Shown piece by piece: positions 8,547 through 18,173 of a DNA stretch of 64,000 nucleotides. The stretch is from Butyrivibrio sp. INlla14 (lineage in GTDB: Bacteria > Bacillota > Clostridia > Lachnospirales > Lachnospiraceae). How positions within the stretch are numbered: position 1 is the first letter of the stretch; each line of letters opens with the position of its first letter. Position numbers and translations under genes: made by a program. Under the pieces are notes generated by a model. That model saw only the letters and a list, made by a program, of their open reading frames with translations, was not told the origin of the DNA and did not search any database. The DNA is taken from the NCBI RefSeq assembly GCF_900102515.1, contig NZ_FMVS01000003.1, positions 62,001 to 126,000 on the forward strand, in the 5' to 3' direction.

Positions 8547-9881
8547 TTAGTTTTCTTTGAAAATACTGCCAGCCCTATCATCAATCGACTTAAAAGCTGA
8601 ATCAAGACTCTTATCACCCATTACAACTCTCTGAAGTTCCTCGCCAAAAACTTTATAAATTTCACTACTGTGATCTCCCCAGCTGTTCCATGGCATTACC
8701 ATTCGTCCCGAATCCTCCAATGGTCTTATGGAATCAAATTCCTCTGGATTGTCAAAAACAACTCCTTTTAGATACGTCTGGCTTCCCTGTCTGTCCTGCC
8801 ACAAGGCTCTCTGACCTTTTTCTGTAGAGATAGACTCAACTACCTCCTTGGCAATCTGTATGTTGGGTGCAAAGCTGTTTACAGCAAAGCCGCAGTTACA
8901 TCCACCAATAAGAGCCGCTCTTCCTACAAAATCACTATACACAGCCATTGTGCCCATTTTAATATTTGGATTAGCCTCCACTATTCTGTTGTAGTCATAT
9001 AGTCCGCCCATGTACATAAAACTCTTCCCAGAAGCAAATTCATCTATTGCCGCTGCTTCATCCATAATGCACATTTGCCTTGTATAAACCTTATGTATGC
9101 AAAGCTCCTGCCACTTGGACATATACGGCCTTATCTCATCATAAAATGACGCCCTTCCATAAGCCAGGCGTCCTCCAAATTTCTTGCCTTCATTTGAGGT
9201 AAAATACCCCGAAGCCAAAAGAGCCAAAGCAGTATCCGCAACTTTATCTGTGTCCTTTAACCCTGCCGACATAGGCTTTATGCCCATTTCATAGTTCATA
9301 AAGTCGCACAGTTCCACAAAGCTTTTAAAGGAAACCGGAAGCTTTTGCCCACTTTGATCTAGTATTTCTTTATTGTAAAAAATACACTGAAAATCGCTTG
9401 TGCAGGGAACAGCGTAAACCTCATTTCCATACATAAAGGCATTACGGCCTTCATCAGTAAAGTCCTGACAATACTCAGAGAGATCTTCTATATACCTGTT
9501 CTTTGCATGCTTTTTAGCCATGGTGGGTGTCATCATGACAATGCTTGTGGCAGTCTTTGAAGCCAGTTCAGCATCTATTATTGGTTCGTAGCTGTTTTTA
9601 GATATATATTTGTATTCAAATGTATAATCCGGGTGTTCTTCGGCTAGAAAAGCCATTAGATTTTTGACACAGGACTCATCGAGCCATCCTGATATCTGCA
9701 CAGTTTTATCTGGGTCAAAGAATTTGAGTTCCTCAGATATACTGTTCTCATAGTCTTCTAAAATGTGCGCACCTTCCTCAAAGCGTACATAAGGATTTCC
9801 ACATCCTGATAGTACACCAACTAAAAGCACGCAAATGCTGGTCAAAACAGAAAAGATATTTCTAACTTTTTTTGCTATCAT
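8547..9881 (-). CDS. Extracellular solute-binding lipoprotein
   Basis: The 444-residue product starts with a lipoprotein signal (KKVRN..., hydrophobic core, lipobox VGVLSGCGN), and the body matches the family 1 solute-binding fold, including the YAVPCTSDFQCIFYNKE stretch typical of sugar-binding proteins. The ATG at 9881 is preferred over an upstream GTG at 9899 because GAGGGG lies just before it. No ABC permease genes are nearby. Instead the gene is followed 12 bases later by a hybrid histidine kinase, so a sensing role, presenting a sugar to the kinase's outer domain, is more likely than transport. Ligand unknown. Confidence 0.85.
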   Translation of the reverse strand: MIAKKVRNIFSVLTSICVLLVGVLSGCGNPYVRFEEGAHILEDYENSISEELKFFDPDKTVQISGWLDESCVKNLMAFLAEEHPDYTFEYKYISKNSYEPIIDAELASKTATSIVMMTPTMAKKHAKNRYIEDLSEYCQDFTDEGRNAFMYGNEVYAVPCTSDFQCIFYNKEILDQSGQKLPVSFKSFVELCDFMNYEMGIKPMSAGLKDTDKVADTALALLASGYFTSNEGKKFGGRLAYGRASFYDEIRPYMSKWQELCIHKVYTRQMCIMDEAAAIDEFASGKSFMYMGGLYDYNRIVEANPNIKMGTMAVYSDFVGRAALIGGCNCGFAVNSFAPNIQIAKEVVESISTEKGQRALWQDRQGSQTYLKGVVFDNPEEFDSIRPLEDSGRMVMPWNSWGDHSSEIYKVFGEELQRVVMGDKSLDSAFKSIDDRAGSIFKEN

Positions 9882-9911
9882 ATGCCCCTCAATAAGCACA
9901 TTTTAAACTAG

Positions 9912-10418
9912 TTATCTTATCAATACCTTCTTGATTTCCCCAACGTAAATTACATAATCCGCTATTTCTTTTTCCTCTACCTCTGGGAGAATGCTCTTTA
10001 TAAAGCCCTCCACACCGATTTCTTTCTTATAGAGCACTCTGCATATAATAACATTGCTGGCTTCCTCAATAAGTGGAACCCCCTGATAATATCCCACATT
10101 GAGTCTTGCACCCTTTATTTTGTCCTCATCCCTGCCTGAAACGGCTACGAGGTACTTCATAGCACCTCTATATTGCTCATTATCTAAAAAGCTAAGCGAG
10201 TATTCGCCGGAAGCATCAATGAGTTCCTTGGTGTATCTGTCTTTCCTGACACAAATAAAAGTGACGCGTTTCCCCCACATCTGGCCAACTCCACCATTTG
10301 AGGTTGCTGTAGTGTTGACCTTTGTTCCGTCTCCTGCAGTTACAAGAAATCTTCTGCCACTAAAGACATAAGCGCCCTGCTCAACTTCTTCCGGGTTAAA
10401 GTCCTGAAATACTCGCAT
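9912..10418 (-). CDS. Flavin reductase-like domain protein
   Basis: A 168-residue cytosolic protein resembling the flavin-reductase-like FMN-binding split-barrel family: RRFLVTAGDGTKVNTTATSNGG then GQMWGKRVTFICVRKDRYT, and late FLDNEQYRGAMKYL. Family members bind FMN and use NAD(P)H or receive electrons from partners; substrate here unknown. The start is ATG at 10418, because GGAGGT lies 7 bases upstream; a longer frame to 10445 lacks such support. It sits between greA and the solute-binding lipoprotein gene, all on the minus strand, with only 30 bases to the latter. Confidence 0.75.
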   Translation of the reverse strand: MRVFQDFNPEEVEQGAYVFSGRRFLVTAGDGTKVNTTATSNGGVGQMWGKRVTFICVRKDRYTKELIDASGEYSLSFLDNEQYRGAMKYLVAVSGRDEDKIKGARLNVGYYQGVPLIEEASNVIICRVLYKKEIGVEGFIKSILPEVEEKEIADYVIYVGEIKKVLIR

Positions 10419-10444
10419 ATACACCTCCAGAAACAAGGAAAACA

Positions 10445-10948
10445 TCAGAAATCTCTAATCTTATCGTCCTCTGTGAGACCTGTGTTTTCAATTTTAGTTA
10501 TCGTTATTTTATAACTATAATTATCGCTTACTTTTATAGTAACACGGTCTCCTACTTTATGTCCAAGTAATTGTTTTCCAAGTGGTGATTCTATACTAAT
10601 AAGACCTTTTAGGGAATTCTGACGCATTGTTGTAACAATCTTGTAGGTTTCATCAACATCATCTTCCTCAACATGTACAGTGACTGTCTTATTCATTCCG
10701 ACCTGATCTTCTGTAGTGTTGTCATCAATAACCTTGGCGGTCTTTATCATTCTCTCTAAAAAGCGGATACGGCTTTCATTCTGATTCTTGGCCTTTTTAG
10801 CTGCGTAATATTCAAAATTCTCAGACAAATCTCCCTGAGCTCTTGCTTCCTTGACATGCTCTAAAAGCTCTTTTCTCACAACGATCTTGCGGTGCTCGAT
10901 CTCTGCCTCCATATCCTCAATATCTTTACGTGTAAGTTCATTGTTCAT
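10445..10948 (-). CDS. greA: Transcription elongation factor GreA
   Basis: GreA binds in the secondary channel of RNA polymerase and helps cleave backtracked transcripts. The 167-residue product has an N-terminal coiled coil with the family hallmark ARAQGDLSENFEYYAAK (about residues 31-50) and a C-terminal FKBP-like domain ending in SPLGKQLLGHKVGDRV. The reading frame stays open upstream to 11218, but that part overlaps the fba coding sequence and terminator in another frame. The ATG at 10948, preceded by an AGGGGGG ribosome-binding site, gives the usual GreA length. It lies 73 bases after fba with a terminator between, so it probably has its own expression or depends on readthrough. Confidence 0.93.
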   Translation of the reverse strand: MNNELTRKDIEDMEAEIEHRKIVVRKELLEHVKEARAQGDLSENFEYYAAKKAKNQNESRIRFLERMIKTAKVIDDNTTEDQVGMNKTVTVHVEEDDVDETYKIVTTMRQNSLKGLISIESPLGKQLLGHKVGDRVTIKVSDNYSYKITITKIENTGLTEDDKIRDF

Positions 10949-10963
10949 TGGTTTCGCCCCCCT

Positions 10964-10997
10964 AAAAATTAAAGGGCGAAGCCATTCGGCCTCGCCC
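10964..10997 (-). terminator. Terminator of fba
   Basis: On the minus strand a 10-base stem (10988-10997 with 10974-10983, one G-T pair) closes on a four-base loop and is followed by TTTAATTTTT. It lies between fba and the greA start codon, so the greA leader includes the hairpin tail. Confidence 0.85.
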
Positions 10998-11021
10998 CAA
11001 TTTGATCTAGTTCTGATCGAA

Positions 11022-11885
11022 TCAAGCCTTTCCAACTGATCCGAAGAGTTCCATCTTCTCCTTAACTGTAGCCTTGATAGCTTCAGCGCCTGGAGCAAGA
11101 AGCTTACGAGGATCAAATCCCTTACCCTCAAGGTCCTTACCAGCCTCAACATACTTACGTGTAGCTTCTGCGAATGAAAGCTGGCACTCAGTATTAACGT
11201 TGATCTTGGATACACCAAGAGAAATAGCTTTCTTGATCATATCTGCAGGAATTCCTGTGCCGCCGTGAAGTACGAGAGGCATAGCTCCTGTCTTCTGCTG
11301 AATAGCATCAAGAACGTCAAATCTAAGTCCTGGCCATCCCTCTGGATACTTACCATGGATGTTACCGATACCAGCTGCGAGCATATCTACGCCGAGATCA
11401 GCGATTCTCTTACACTCTTCTGGATCAGCACACTCGCCCATTCCTACAACGCCGTCTTCCTCGCCGCCGATTGAACCAACCTCAGCCTCGATAGAAATAC
11501 CAAGCTGGTGAGAAACGTTAACGAGCTCTGATGTCTTAGCAACGTTCTCTTCGATGTCATAGTGTGAACCATCGAACATGATAGATGTGAATCCAGCCTT
11601 GATGCACTTGTAACATCCGTCATATGTACCATGATCAAGATGAAGTGCTACAGGAACTGTGATTCCAAGGCTCTCGTCCATAGCCTTTACCATTGCTGCA
11701 ACAGTACCAAAACCTGTCATATATTTACCAGCACCCTCAGATACACCAAGGATAACTGGGGACTTAAGCTCTTCTGCTGTGAGAAGGATTGACTTTGTCC
11801 ATTCCAGGTTATTGATGTTGAACTGACCAACTGCATAGTGGCCTTCTTTTGCTTTTACAAGCATGTCTTTTGCGGATACTAACAT
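11022..11885 (-). CDS. fba: Class II fructose-bisphosphate aldolase
   Basis: This zinc-dependent aldolase splits fructose-1,6-bisphosphate into dihydroxyacetone phosphate and glyceraldehyde-3-phosphate in glycolysis. The 287-residue protein has the class II signatures: PVALHLDHGTYDGC (metal-binding His and catalytic Asp, about residues 78-91), EVGSIGGEEDGV, VLHGGTGIP and INVNTECQ. Length is normal for the short class IIB type. It starts with ATG after GGGAGAA. A terminator follows, so it appears to be a single-gene unit, as expected for a highly expressed glycolytic gene. Confidence 0.95.
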   Translation of the reverse strand: MLVSAKDMLVKAKEGHYAVGQFNINNLEWTKSILLTAEELKSPVILGVSEGAGKYMTGFGTVAAMVKAMDESLGITVPVALHLDHGTYDGCYKCIKAGFTSIMFDGSHYDIEENVAKTSELVNVSHQLGISIEAEVGSIGGEEDGVVGMGECADPEECKRIADLGVDMLAAGIGNIHGKYPEGWPGLRFDVLDAIQQKTGAMPLVLHGGTGIPADMIKKAISLGVSKINVNTECQLSFAEATRKYVEAGKDLEGKGFDPRKLLAPGAEAIKATVKEKMELFGSVGKA

Positions 11886-11970
11886 TGTTCTTCTCCCTTA
11901 TTCCGTTGAATTTATAGATAAGTACATTATATACTCGTTGTCTGAAAAAATAAAGTTAATCATTTCACAA

Positions 11971-14061
11971 TCAGCCAAAATCAAAGAAGTTATCTGCCCA
12001 GAATTCATCATCTGACACAGGTGCAAAGCTGTTGTATCTAAGCACTATTCCTGATCTTCTTGAAAGCGTAAGAGTAAGAACACCATCCTTGACTCTTACA
12101 GTTGATCCGTCTTTGATATAACCTGTATTGTCTGAAGATAAAAGAGTACTGAGATTGGCATCCCTTGGGATTCCTGTCTGCCATACCTCTATCTCTTTGG
12201 TAACTTCAAAATCATTATTGTTGATTGCAACAATGACAGCCGCTGTTCTATTAAATCTTCCATAGGCGATAAAATTATTATCTGCCAGAAGTTCTCTGAT
12301 AGATCCGGAAATAAGCTCAGGGCATTCCTTGTGGATAGCGATCATATCCTTGTGGAAGGCTATCATCTCTTTATCCTCATGGCCCCATGGGTAAGTTCTT
12401 CTGTTATCTGGATCTGTAAATCCACATAATCCTGCTTCATCTCCGTAATATATTGTAGGAGCACCAGGCCATGTCATCTGAACAATGACAGCCTCTCTCA
12501 TAACACCCTTATTGATTCCTGTCTCTGCAGAAGAAGGCATAAGATCTGATACTCTTCCCACCTTCTGAGATGTTCTTGTAAGAAATCTTGAATGATCATG
12601 GTTAGACAATTCATTCATAGCAGTGTACAGAGAAGGCATGCTGAAATTCTCGCCTCCACAGTAGTTCATAGTATCAAAGAACTCTCTTGCGTTACCTACT
12701 CTTGCGGGCTGAAATTCATCTGAATGTTTCTCCATTCCAGTCAGGAACCAGGTGAGCGGCTCCATGAAGGCATCGTAGTTCATTACAGTGTCCCATTCAT
12801 CTCCCTGCATCCACTCGCCTGCTGGTCCGTAGTGTTCAGCCAAAATTATAGCCTCTGGATTGGCCTTCTTGACTTCTGCCCTGAATCTCTTCCAGAACTT
12901 GTGATTGTACTCTCTGGAGTGGCCAAGATCTGCCGCCACATCAAGTCTCCATCCATCAGCATTGTAAGGTGGAGAAACCCATTTGCGTCCGATTCTTATT
13001 ATATAATCTTCAAGCTCCTTGGAGCCTTCATAATTGAGTTTGGGAAGGGTATCATAACCCCACCAGCCATCATAATTTCCATTGTATGGCCAGTTTCCTC
13101 CGTTAAAAGAGAAGAAGTCATGATAAGGACTGTCGCCAGCCACATAGGCGCCCTTCTTATAATCGCTGGCCTTTTCGTATATACGCTCTTTGTCCAGCCA
13201 CTTGTTAAAGGAACCACAGTGGTTAAAAACTCCGTCCAGAATTACTCTTATGCCTCTCTTGTGAGCCTCTTCTACAAGCTGCGCAAAAAGGGCATCACTG
13301 GCTTCAAGATTCCTCTTACTTGTCACCCTGCTGATATATCTTGTGGACTTTGAATTATCCTCTGAGCCGTCATTGAGTTCACCTTCGTCCTCAAGTATCA
13401 CTCCAAAATGTGGATCAATATGATCGTAGTCCTGAGTATCATACTTGTGAGAAGATGGAGAAACAAAAAGTGGATTAAAATAGATCACGTCTATTCCAAG
13501 GTCCTTAAGGTAATCAAGTTTGTCCATTACACCCTTAAGGTCTCCGCCGTAAAATTCTCCAAAATCCCATTTTGAATCAGGATACTGACTCCATTCATCA
13601 ACATGAATGCTCTTGTGTCCGTTATAAACATATTCTCCAGTCAGTACATCGTTGGACTTATCTCCATTACAGAATCTGTCAACGAAGATCTGATACATTA
13701 CAGCACCCTTGGCCCATGATGGTGTAGAAAAGCCTGGAAATATCTTAAACTTCATACTATCAAGGATATTCCTGCTGCAGCCTCTCTTATCGTATATCAA
13801 AACATTGCCATCATCAGCACTTATCTCGAAGTAGTACATCACAGGTTCACTTCCTGTCTTCACTTCCACGTCGAAATAAGCAAACTCACCATCAGTTTCA
13901 CTAAGGCGCATCTTGCGTCTCTCATTCCCCCAAACTAGTGTAGGTTCTACCTTATCCCCTGCGGCAGTTCTAAGTCTTACCTGTGTCTTTCTATTCTTAT
14001 CTGGTTCCGCTGGTCTTAAATAATCCAGGGTCATATCATGAAATAAAGCTTTTGTGTTCAT
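11971..14061 (-). CDS. GH13 alpha-glucan hydrolase (cyclomaltodextrinase/neopullulanase type)
   Basis: A 696-residue protein without an export signal. Residues 1 to about 120 look like a CBM34-type beta domain, the usual N-terminal module of neopullulanase-like enzymes, and the TIM barrel follows. All four GH13 motifs are present: GVFNHCG, GWRLDVAAD (nucleophile D374), ILAEHYG (acid/base E409) and LSNHDHSR (D489). It probably hydrolyses maltodextrins, cyclodextrins or pullulan inside the cell. The exact specificity cannot be read from sequence. The start ATG follows AGGAAAGAG. A terminator-like hairpin lies 20 bases before the start codon, suggesting control of transcript readthrough from upstream. 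Confidence 0.9.
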   Translation of the reverse strand: MNTKALFHDMTLDYLRPAEPDKNRKTQVRLRTAAGDKVEPTLVWGNERRKMRLSETDGEFAYFDVEVKTGSEPVMYYFEISADDGNVLIYDKRGCSRNILDSMKFKIFPGFSTPSWAKGAVMYQIFVDRFCNGDKSNDVLTGEYVYNGHKSIHVDEWSQYPDSKWDFGEFYGGDLKGVMDKLDYLKDLGIDVIYFNPLFVSPSSHKYDTQDYDHIDPHFGVILEDEGELNDGSEDNSKSTRYISRVTSKRNLEASDALFAQLVEEAHKRGIRVILDGVFNHCGSFNKWLDKERIYEKASDYKKGAYVAGDSPYHDFFSFNGGNWPYNGNYDGWWGYDTLPKLNYEGSKELEDYIIRIGRKWVSPPYNADGWRLDVAADLGHSREYNHKFWKRFRAEVKKANPEAIILAEHYGPAGEWMQGDEWDTVMNYDAFMEPLTWFLTGMEKHSDEFQPARVGNAREFFDTMNYCGGENFSMPSLYTAMNELSNHDHSRFLTRTSQKVGRVSDLMPSSAETGINKGVMREAVIVQMTWPGAPTIYYGDEAGLCGFTDPDNRRTYPWGHEDKEMIAFHKDMIAIHKECPELISGSIRELLADNNFIAYGRFNRTAAVIVAINNNDFEVTKEIEVWQTGIPRDANLSTLLSSDNTGYIKDGSTVRVKDGVLTLTLSRRSGIVLRYNSFAPVSDDEFWADNFFDFG

Positions 14062-14080
14062 ACTCTTTCCTATACATGCA

Positions 14081-14108
14081 AAAAAGACAGCTACGACGCT
14101 GTCTTTTT
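14081..14108 (-). terminator. Terminator-like hairpin in the GH13 leader
   Basis: An 11-base perfect stem (14081-14091 with 14098-14108, core GACAGC/GCTGTC) encloses six bases and on the minus strand ends in TTTTTTGC. It is 20 bases from the GH13 start codon, with only the ribosome-binding site between, so any GH13 transcript must cross it. It may terminate ftsH transcription, act as an attenuator, or both. A second, AT-only hairpin (14229-14236/14243-14250) lies right after ftsH. Confidence 0.7.
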
Positions 14109-14265
14109 AGAGAAGGTATTTCTTTCTTATGGGGTATAGCAAAAAACTATATAATGTATTGGGGGGTTACGCATATTATACTAACATCCACCCATACCCG
14201 CGTAAAGACTAATACTTCACAAATTTGTCAAAAACAGCTGTATGTTTTTGTGCATTATTACTAAA

Positions 14266-16125
14266 TTATATTTCTACATCCACGTCAGTAATGATTTCTC
14301 TCCCCTCAAAGAGAGCTTCAAATTCTTCTCTGCCAATCTTTTCTTTCTCAATCAGCAGATTCGCACTACTATGGAGTATATCTTCGTACTGAAGTATTAT
14401 TTCCTTAGCTTTATCATAGCATTTATCGATGATCATCTTAACTTCTTTATCGATTTCCCCCGCCATGAACTCACTGTGCTTTTTGGAATGAGAAATGTCG
14501 TATCCGATAAATACATCTTCCTCATTCTCATCATAATTTATGACGCCTATATTCCCCGACATGCCATATTTGGTAACCATGTTTCTGGCCTCAGTAGTTG
14601 CCTTTTTGATATCACTTGAAGCGCCAGTAGTAATGTCGCCGAAAATGATCTCTTCTGCAATTCTTCCGCCAAGAGAAACCATGATATCCTCAAGCATTCT
14701 CTTTTTGGTAATAAACATTTCATCCTTTTCAGGAAGTGGCATTGTATAACCAGCTGCCCCAAGTCCTGTAGGAATGATAGATATTGTATGTACTGGTCCG
14801 ACTTCTGGAAGAACATGGAACAAGATTGCATGACCAGTCTCATGATAAGCCGTGATCTTCTTCTCCTTGTCGGAAATGATACGGCTATGCTTCTCAGTAC
14901 CGATTCCAACCTGGATAAATGCTCGCTCTATGTCCTCCTGTTTGATAACTCCTCTGTTACCCATGGCTGCATTAATAGCAGATTCGTTAAGGAGATTCTC
15001 AAGATCAGCTCCAGTAAATCCTGCTGTAGTCTGTGCTACCTTCTTCAGATCAACATCATCGGAAAGTGGCTTATTGCGGGCATGTACCTTGAGAATTTCC
15101 TCTCTTCCGCCTACATCAGGTCTGGAAACTGTGATCTTTCTATCAAAACGTCCTGGTCTCATGATAGCTGGATCAAGGATATCTACACGGTTTGTAGCCG
15201 CCATAACAATGATTCCTTCGTTGGTTCCAAATCCATCCATCTCAACCAGCATCTGATTAAGAGTCTGCTCTCTTTCATCATGTCCGCCACCCATACCGGT
15301 TCCACGTCTTCTGGCAACGGCATCTATCTCATCGATAAAGACGATACATGGTGCGTTCTTTTTTGCATCTGCAAAAAGATCTCTAACTCTTGATGCACCT
15401 ACACCAACAAACATCTCAACAAAGTCTGAACCTGATATTGTAAAGAACGGAACTCCTGCTTCTCCGGCTATAGCCTTGGCAAGAAGCGTCTTACCAGTAC
15501 CAGGAGCACCTTCAAGAAGAACTCCCTTAGGTATTCTTGCTCCAACCTTGGTGAACTTGGCAGGATCCTTTAGAAATTCAATGATCTCTGCAAGCTGTTC
15601 CTTCTCCTCTTTAAGTCCGGCTACGTCATCGAGCTTGGTCTTATTCTCTTCGCTGGTAGACATTTTGGCTCTACTCTTGCCAAAATTCATCATCTTGGCA
15701 TTTGTTCCGCCTCCAGCCTGCATTCCAGTCATCATTGTAAAGAAGAACACCATGATAACAAGACCAACTACTATTGGAATAATACCGTTTATCAGTATAT
15801 TTTCGGAAGGTATGTCCTTGACCTCCAATAACACATCTGTTCCAGTCAAAAGAGCTTCTACCTTTGTGACGTCTGTTGAGTAAAAAAGAACCTCGTCACT
15901 TCCGTCAGTAAACAATACTCTTACAGATCCAGTGGGAGTCTCTGCATTTGGCATAATGACAACTTTTCCAACCTGACCAGCTTCTATATCTCTGGTAAGT
16001 GTTGTCACGTTGTACACATCATTACTATTATTTAGTAGTCCGCTGCCGTATTCCATAACAACTACAAAAGCAAGCATTATCAGAATAATTATGAACAGCG
16101 AATTAAAACTTCTGGACTTATTCAA
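14266..16125 (-). CDS. ftsH: Membrane ATP-dependent zinc metalloprotease FtsH
   Basis: FtsH is a hexameric membrane protease that degrades misfolded membrane proteins and short-lived regulators. The 619-residue protein has two N-terminal membrane segments (about 10-28 and 112-132) around a small outer domain, an AAA+ module with [12 protein letters not shown] and the second region of homology, and the zinc site HETGH (H428 and H432). The last residues are acidic. It is the fifth gene of the conserved rqcP-divIC-tilS-hpt-ftsH order known from Bacillus, starting 26 bases after hpt. Confidence 0.97.
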   Translation of the reverse strand: MNKSRSFNSLFIIILIMLAFVVVMEYGSGLLNNSNDVYNVTTLTRDIEAGQVGKVVIMPNAETPTGSVRVLFTDGSDEVLFYSTDVTKVEALLTGTDVLLEVKDIPSENILINGIIPIVVGLVIMVFFFTMMTGMQAGGGTNAKMMNFGKSRAKMSTSEENKTKLDDVAGLKEEKEQLAEIIEFLKDPAKFTKVGARIPKGVLLEGAPGTGKTLLAKAIAGEAGVPFFTISGSDFVEMFVGVGASRVRDLFADAKKNAPCIVFIDEIDAVARRRGTGMGGGHDEREQTLNQMLVEMDGFGTNEGIIVMAATNRVDILDPAIMRPGRFDRKITVSRPDVGGREEILKVHARNKPLSDDVDLKKVAQTTAGFTGADLENLLNESAINAAMGNRGVIKQEDIERAFIQVGIGTEKHSRIISDKEKKITAYHETGHAILFHVLPEVGPVHTISIIPTGLGAAGYTMPLPEKDEMFITKKRMLEDIMVSLGGRIAEEIIFGDITTGASSDIKKATTEARNMVTKYGMSGNIGVINYDENEEDVFIGYDISHSKKHSEFMAGEIDKEVKMIIDKCYDKAKEIILQYEDILHSSANLLIEKEKIGREEFEALFEGREIITDVDVEI

Positions 16126-16151
16126 ATTCCCCTTACCCCCTTCAAGGATAA

Positions 16152-16676
16152 TTAATTGAACTCAACTACACCAATGTAAGGAAGATTGCGATATCTCTGG
16201 TCGTAGTCAAGGCCATAACCTACTACGAACTCATCTGGGATTTCAAATCCTGTATAATCAACCTTGACATCTGTGACTCTTCTCTCTGGCTTATCAAGTA
16301 ATGTACAAAGCTTGATGCTGGATGGTCCTCTGTCTCCGAGCATCTTTATAAGATATGAAAGAGTTCTGCCTGAATCAACGATATCCTCAACAATAAGAAC
16401 ATCTCTGTCCTTGAGTGGTTCATCAAGATCCTTGACAATCTTAACTACTCCACTGGATTTTGTAGCACTTCCATAACTGGAAGCTGACATAAAGTCCATA
16501 GTTACAGGAACTGTAATACGCTTAGCAAGCTCACACATAAAGAAAACACCGCCCTTTAAGACGCATACCAGGTGAATTGACTTCCCCTGATAATCCCTGC
16601 TAATCATATCTCCTAATTCCTGGATTCTCTTATCCACTTCCTCTTCTGTAAGAAGGACACGAACTGATTCAGCCAT
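16152..16676 (-). CDS. hpt: Hypoxanthine phosphoribosyltransferase
   Basis: This purine-salvage enzyme transfers phosphoribose from PRPP to hypoxanthine or guanine. The 174-residue protein shows the PRPP-binding motif [14 protein letters not shown] (about residues 92-105), the flexible-loop SASSYG and the C-terminal purine-contact segment [15 protein letters not shown]. Length is standard. It lies between tilS (15-base gap) and ftsH (26-base gap); in Bacillus subtilis this same neighbourhood is conserved and TilS/HprT interact in controlling ftsH, though that is not shown here. Confidence 0.95.
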   Translation of the reverse strand: MAESVRVLLTEEEVDKRIQELGDMISRDYQGKSIHLVCVLKGGVFFMCELAKRITVPVTMDFMSASSYGSATKSSGVVKIVKDLDEPLKDRDVLIVEDIVDSGRTLSYLIKMLGDRGPSSIKLCTLLDKPERRVTDVKVDYTGFEIPDEFVVGYGLDYDQRYRNLPYIGVVEFN

Positions 16677-16691
16677 TATTAAAAACCTCCA

Positions 16692-18098
16692 TTATTCAAT
16701 ATTTATAGCTAATATCCTGCCTGTTGTATCACTGATCTTATAGGCTCCACTCATTCTAACTCCCGGAACCCATAAAACGTTACTACCATCCGTCAAGAGA
16801 TAAATCTCATCCCGTTTGGATTGTGGAACCTTCTCATCGGTCATAAGCTTGCTTATTTTCTTCTTGTGAAGGCCATCTTCCTGCTCTAGAAGGATGTAAT
16901 CATCTGGTCTGCGGCATCTAAAAACAGCTCCTTGTATTCTATCATAATCGAACCATTTAGTATACGCTGACGACGGAAACAGTTTCCCACCATTATATTG
17001 CAATATACTTATATGTGCCACACCTAAATTTGGAATATCTAATGATATTTTATCACCCACATCCAAATCCCGCGGTATTTCTAACTCTTTGGCCTTATCA
17101 GGTATTTTTTTTATGTCCTTTTTTCCTATTGTAAGTTCATCATAACTTCTAAGTGCAACAAGCCCATATGGCAGATCCACAGAGGCACTTCCGGTTGAAT
17201 CACAAGAAAGAGCAAGTATAGAGTCAACATGGGCTGACGTGATATCTTTTCTGTGAGGTGTGAGTTTCTCAAGACTTTTTAATATAATGTTGGCCTTAAT
17301 AGCCTCATCGCAGTCTCTAAAAGCCTTCAGATCTATCAAAAGATTACTCTTATTTCCTTTGACTATCTGCTTAAAAGCATCATCAGTCCTATTCTGGATA
17401 TAATCATCTGCCTTGGCAAACTCAATAGCAGCTCTGCACAAATGCGCTACAGCACTACTATTAACATCTTTTTCCATTTTGGGAATGAGAATATTTCTCA
17501 CTATGTTTCTGGTATGGATATTCTCATCATTGGTTTTATCATGGCAAAAGAGCTGTCTCTTTGCTTTTAAATATTTCTCAATTTCATCTCGTGTGACGCA
17601 TAAAAAAGGCCTTATTATGTTTCCTCTTACCGGTCTTATAGCGCCTGCTCCATGAAGCCCGCTCCCTCTTAGAAGATTCATAAGAAGTGTCTCAGCCACA
17701 TCATTTTGATGATGGGCAACAGCTATACAGTCTGCGCCTTTTCTTTTAGCTGTTTCCTCAAATGCTTCGTAGCGAGCGCGTCTGCCTGCTTCTTCCTCAG
17801 TCATTTTCCACTTTTTGGACAGAGCTGGAATGTCTTTATTATAAAAATCACACTCTATATCGTGTTCGGCACAAAAGGCCTTTACAAAGGCTTCGTCCTC
17901 AGTTGCCTCTTTCCTGATACCATGATTTACATGCACTGCAACTATATTAATGTTAAGAACCTTTTTTAGGGCGCGCAGCACAAGAAGCATGGCAGTTGAA
18001 TCGCCACCACCCGAAAAACCCGCAAGCACAGTGCTTCCGGGATTGATCATATTATTAACTTTTATAAACTCATAAACTTTATTTTCAAAATTATTCAT
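16692..18098 (-). CDS. tilS: tRNA(Ile)-lysidine synthase
   Basis: TilS attaches lysine to C34 of the CAU-anticodon tRNA-Ile so that it reads AUA. The 468-residue protein has the N-terminal PP-loop SGGGDST (residues 29-35), HVNHGIR and AVAHHQNDVAET segments that form the ATP and tRNA site, followed by the helical TilS substrate-binding and C-terminal domains (RCRRPDDYI...). Length is typical of the full-size bacterial form. A hairpin separates it from divIC upstream; hpt follows. Confidence 0.95.
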   Translation of the reverse strand: MNNFENKVYEFIKVNNMINPGSTVLAGFSGGGDSTAMLLVLRALKKVLNINIVAVHVNHGIRKEATEDEAFVKAFCAEHDIECDFYNKDIPALSKKWKMTEEEAGRRARYEAFEETAKRKGADCIAVAHHQNDVAETLLMNLLRGSGLHGAGAIRPVRGNIIRPFLCVTRDEIEKYLKAKRQLFCHDKTNDENIHTRNIVRNILIPKMEKDVNSSAVAHLCRAAIEFAKADDYIQNRTDDAFKQIVKGNKSNLLIDLKAFRDCDEAIKANIILKSLEKLTPHRKDITSAHVDSILALSCDSTGSASVDLPYGLVALRSYDELTIGKKDIKKIPDKAKELEIPRDLDVGDKISLDIPNLGVAHISILQYNGGKLFPSSAYTKWFDYDRIQGAVFRCRRPDDYILLEQEDGLHKKKISKLMTDEKVPQSKRDEIYLLTDGSNVLWVPGVRMSGAYKISDTTGRILAINIE

Positions 18099-18122
18099 AA
18101 TATGCCTAAGGAATAAAGCAAA

Positions 18123-18161
18123 GCGCAGACTTCATACGTTTCCTCGTATTGATGCCTGCGC
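18123..18161 (-). terminator. Hairpin between divIC and tilS
   Basis: GCGCAG/CTGCGC arms (18123-18128 and 18156-18161) and an inner ATACG/CGTAT stem (18134-18138/18145-18149) form an interrupted hairpin, followed on the minus strand by TTTGCTTTATT. Probably a partial terminator inside the cluster. Confidence 0.5.
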
Positions 18162-18173
18162 CTTAGTTCATGA

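Noticed and set aside
10949..11218. N-terminal extension of greA
   Set aside because: The open frame upstream of ATG 10948 overlaps the fba coding sequence and its terminator in another frame; the product from 10948 already has the normal GreA length and a ribosome-binding site.
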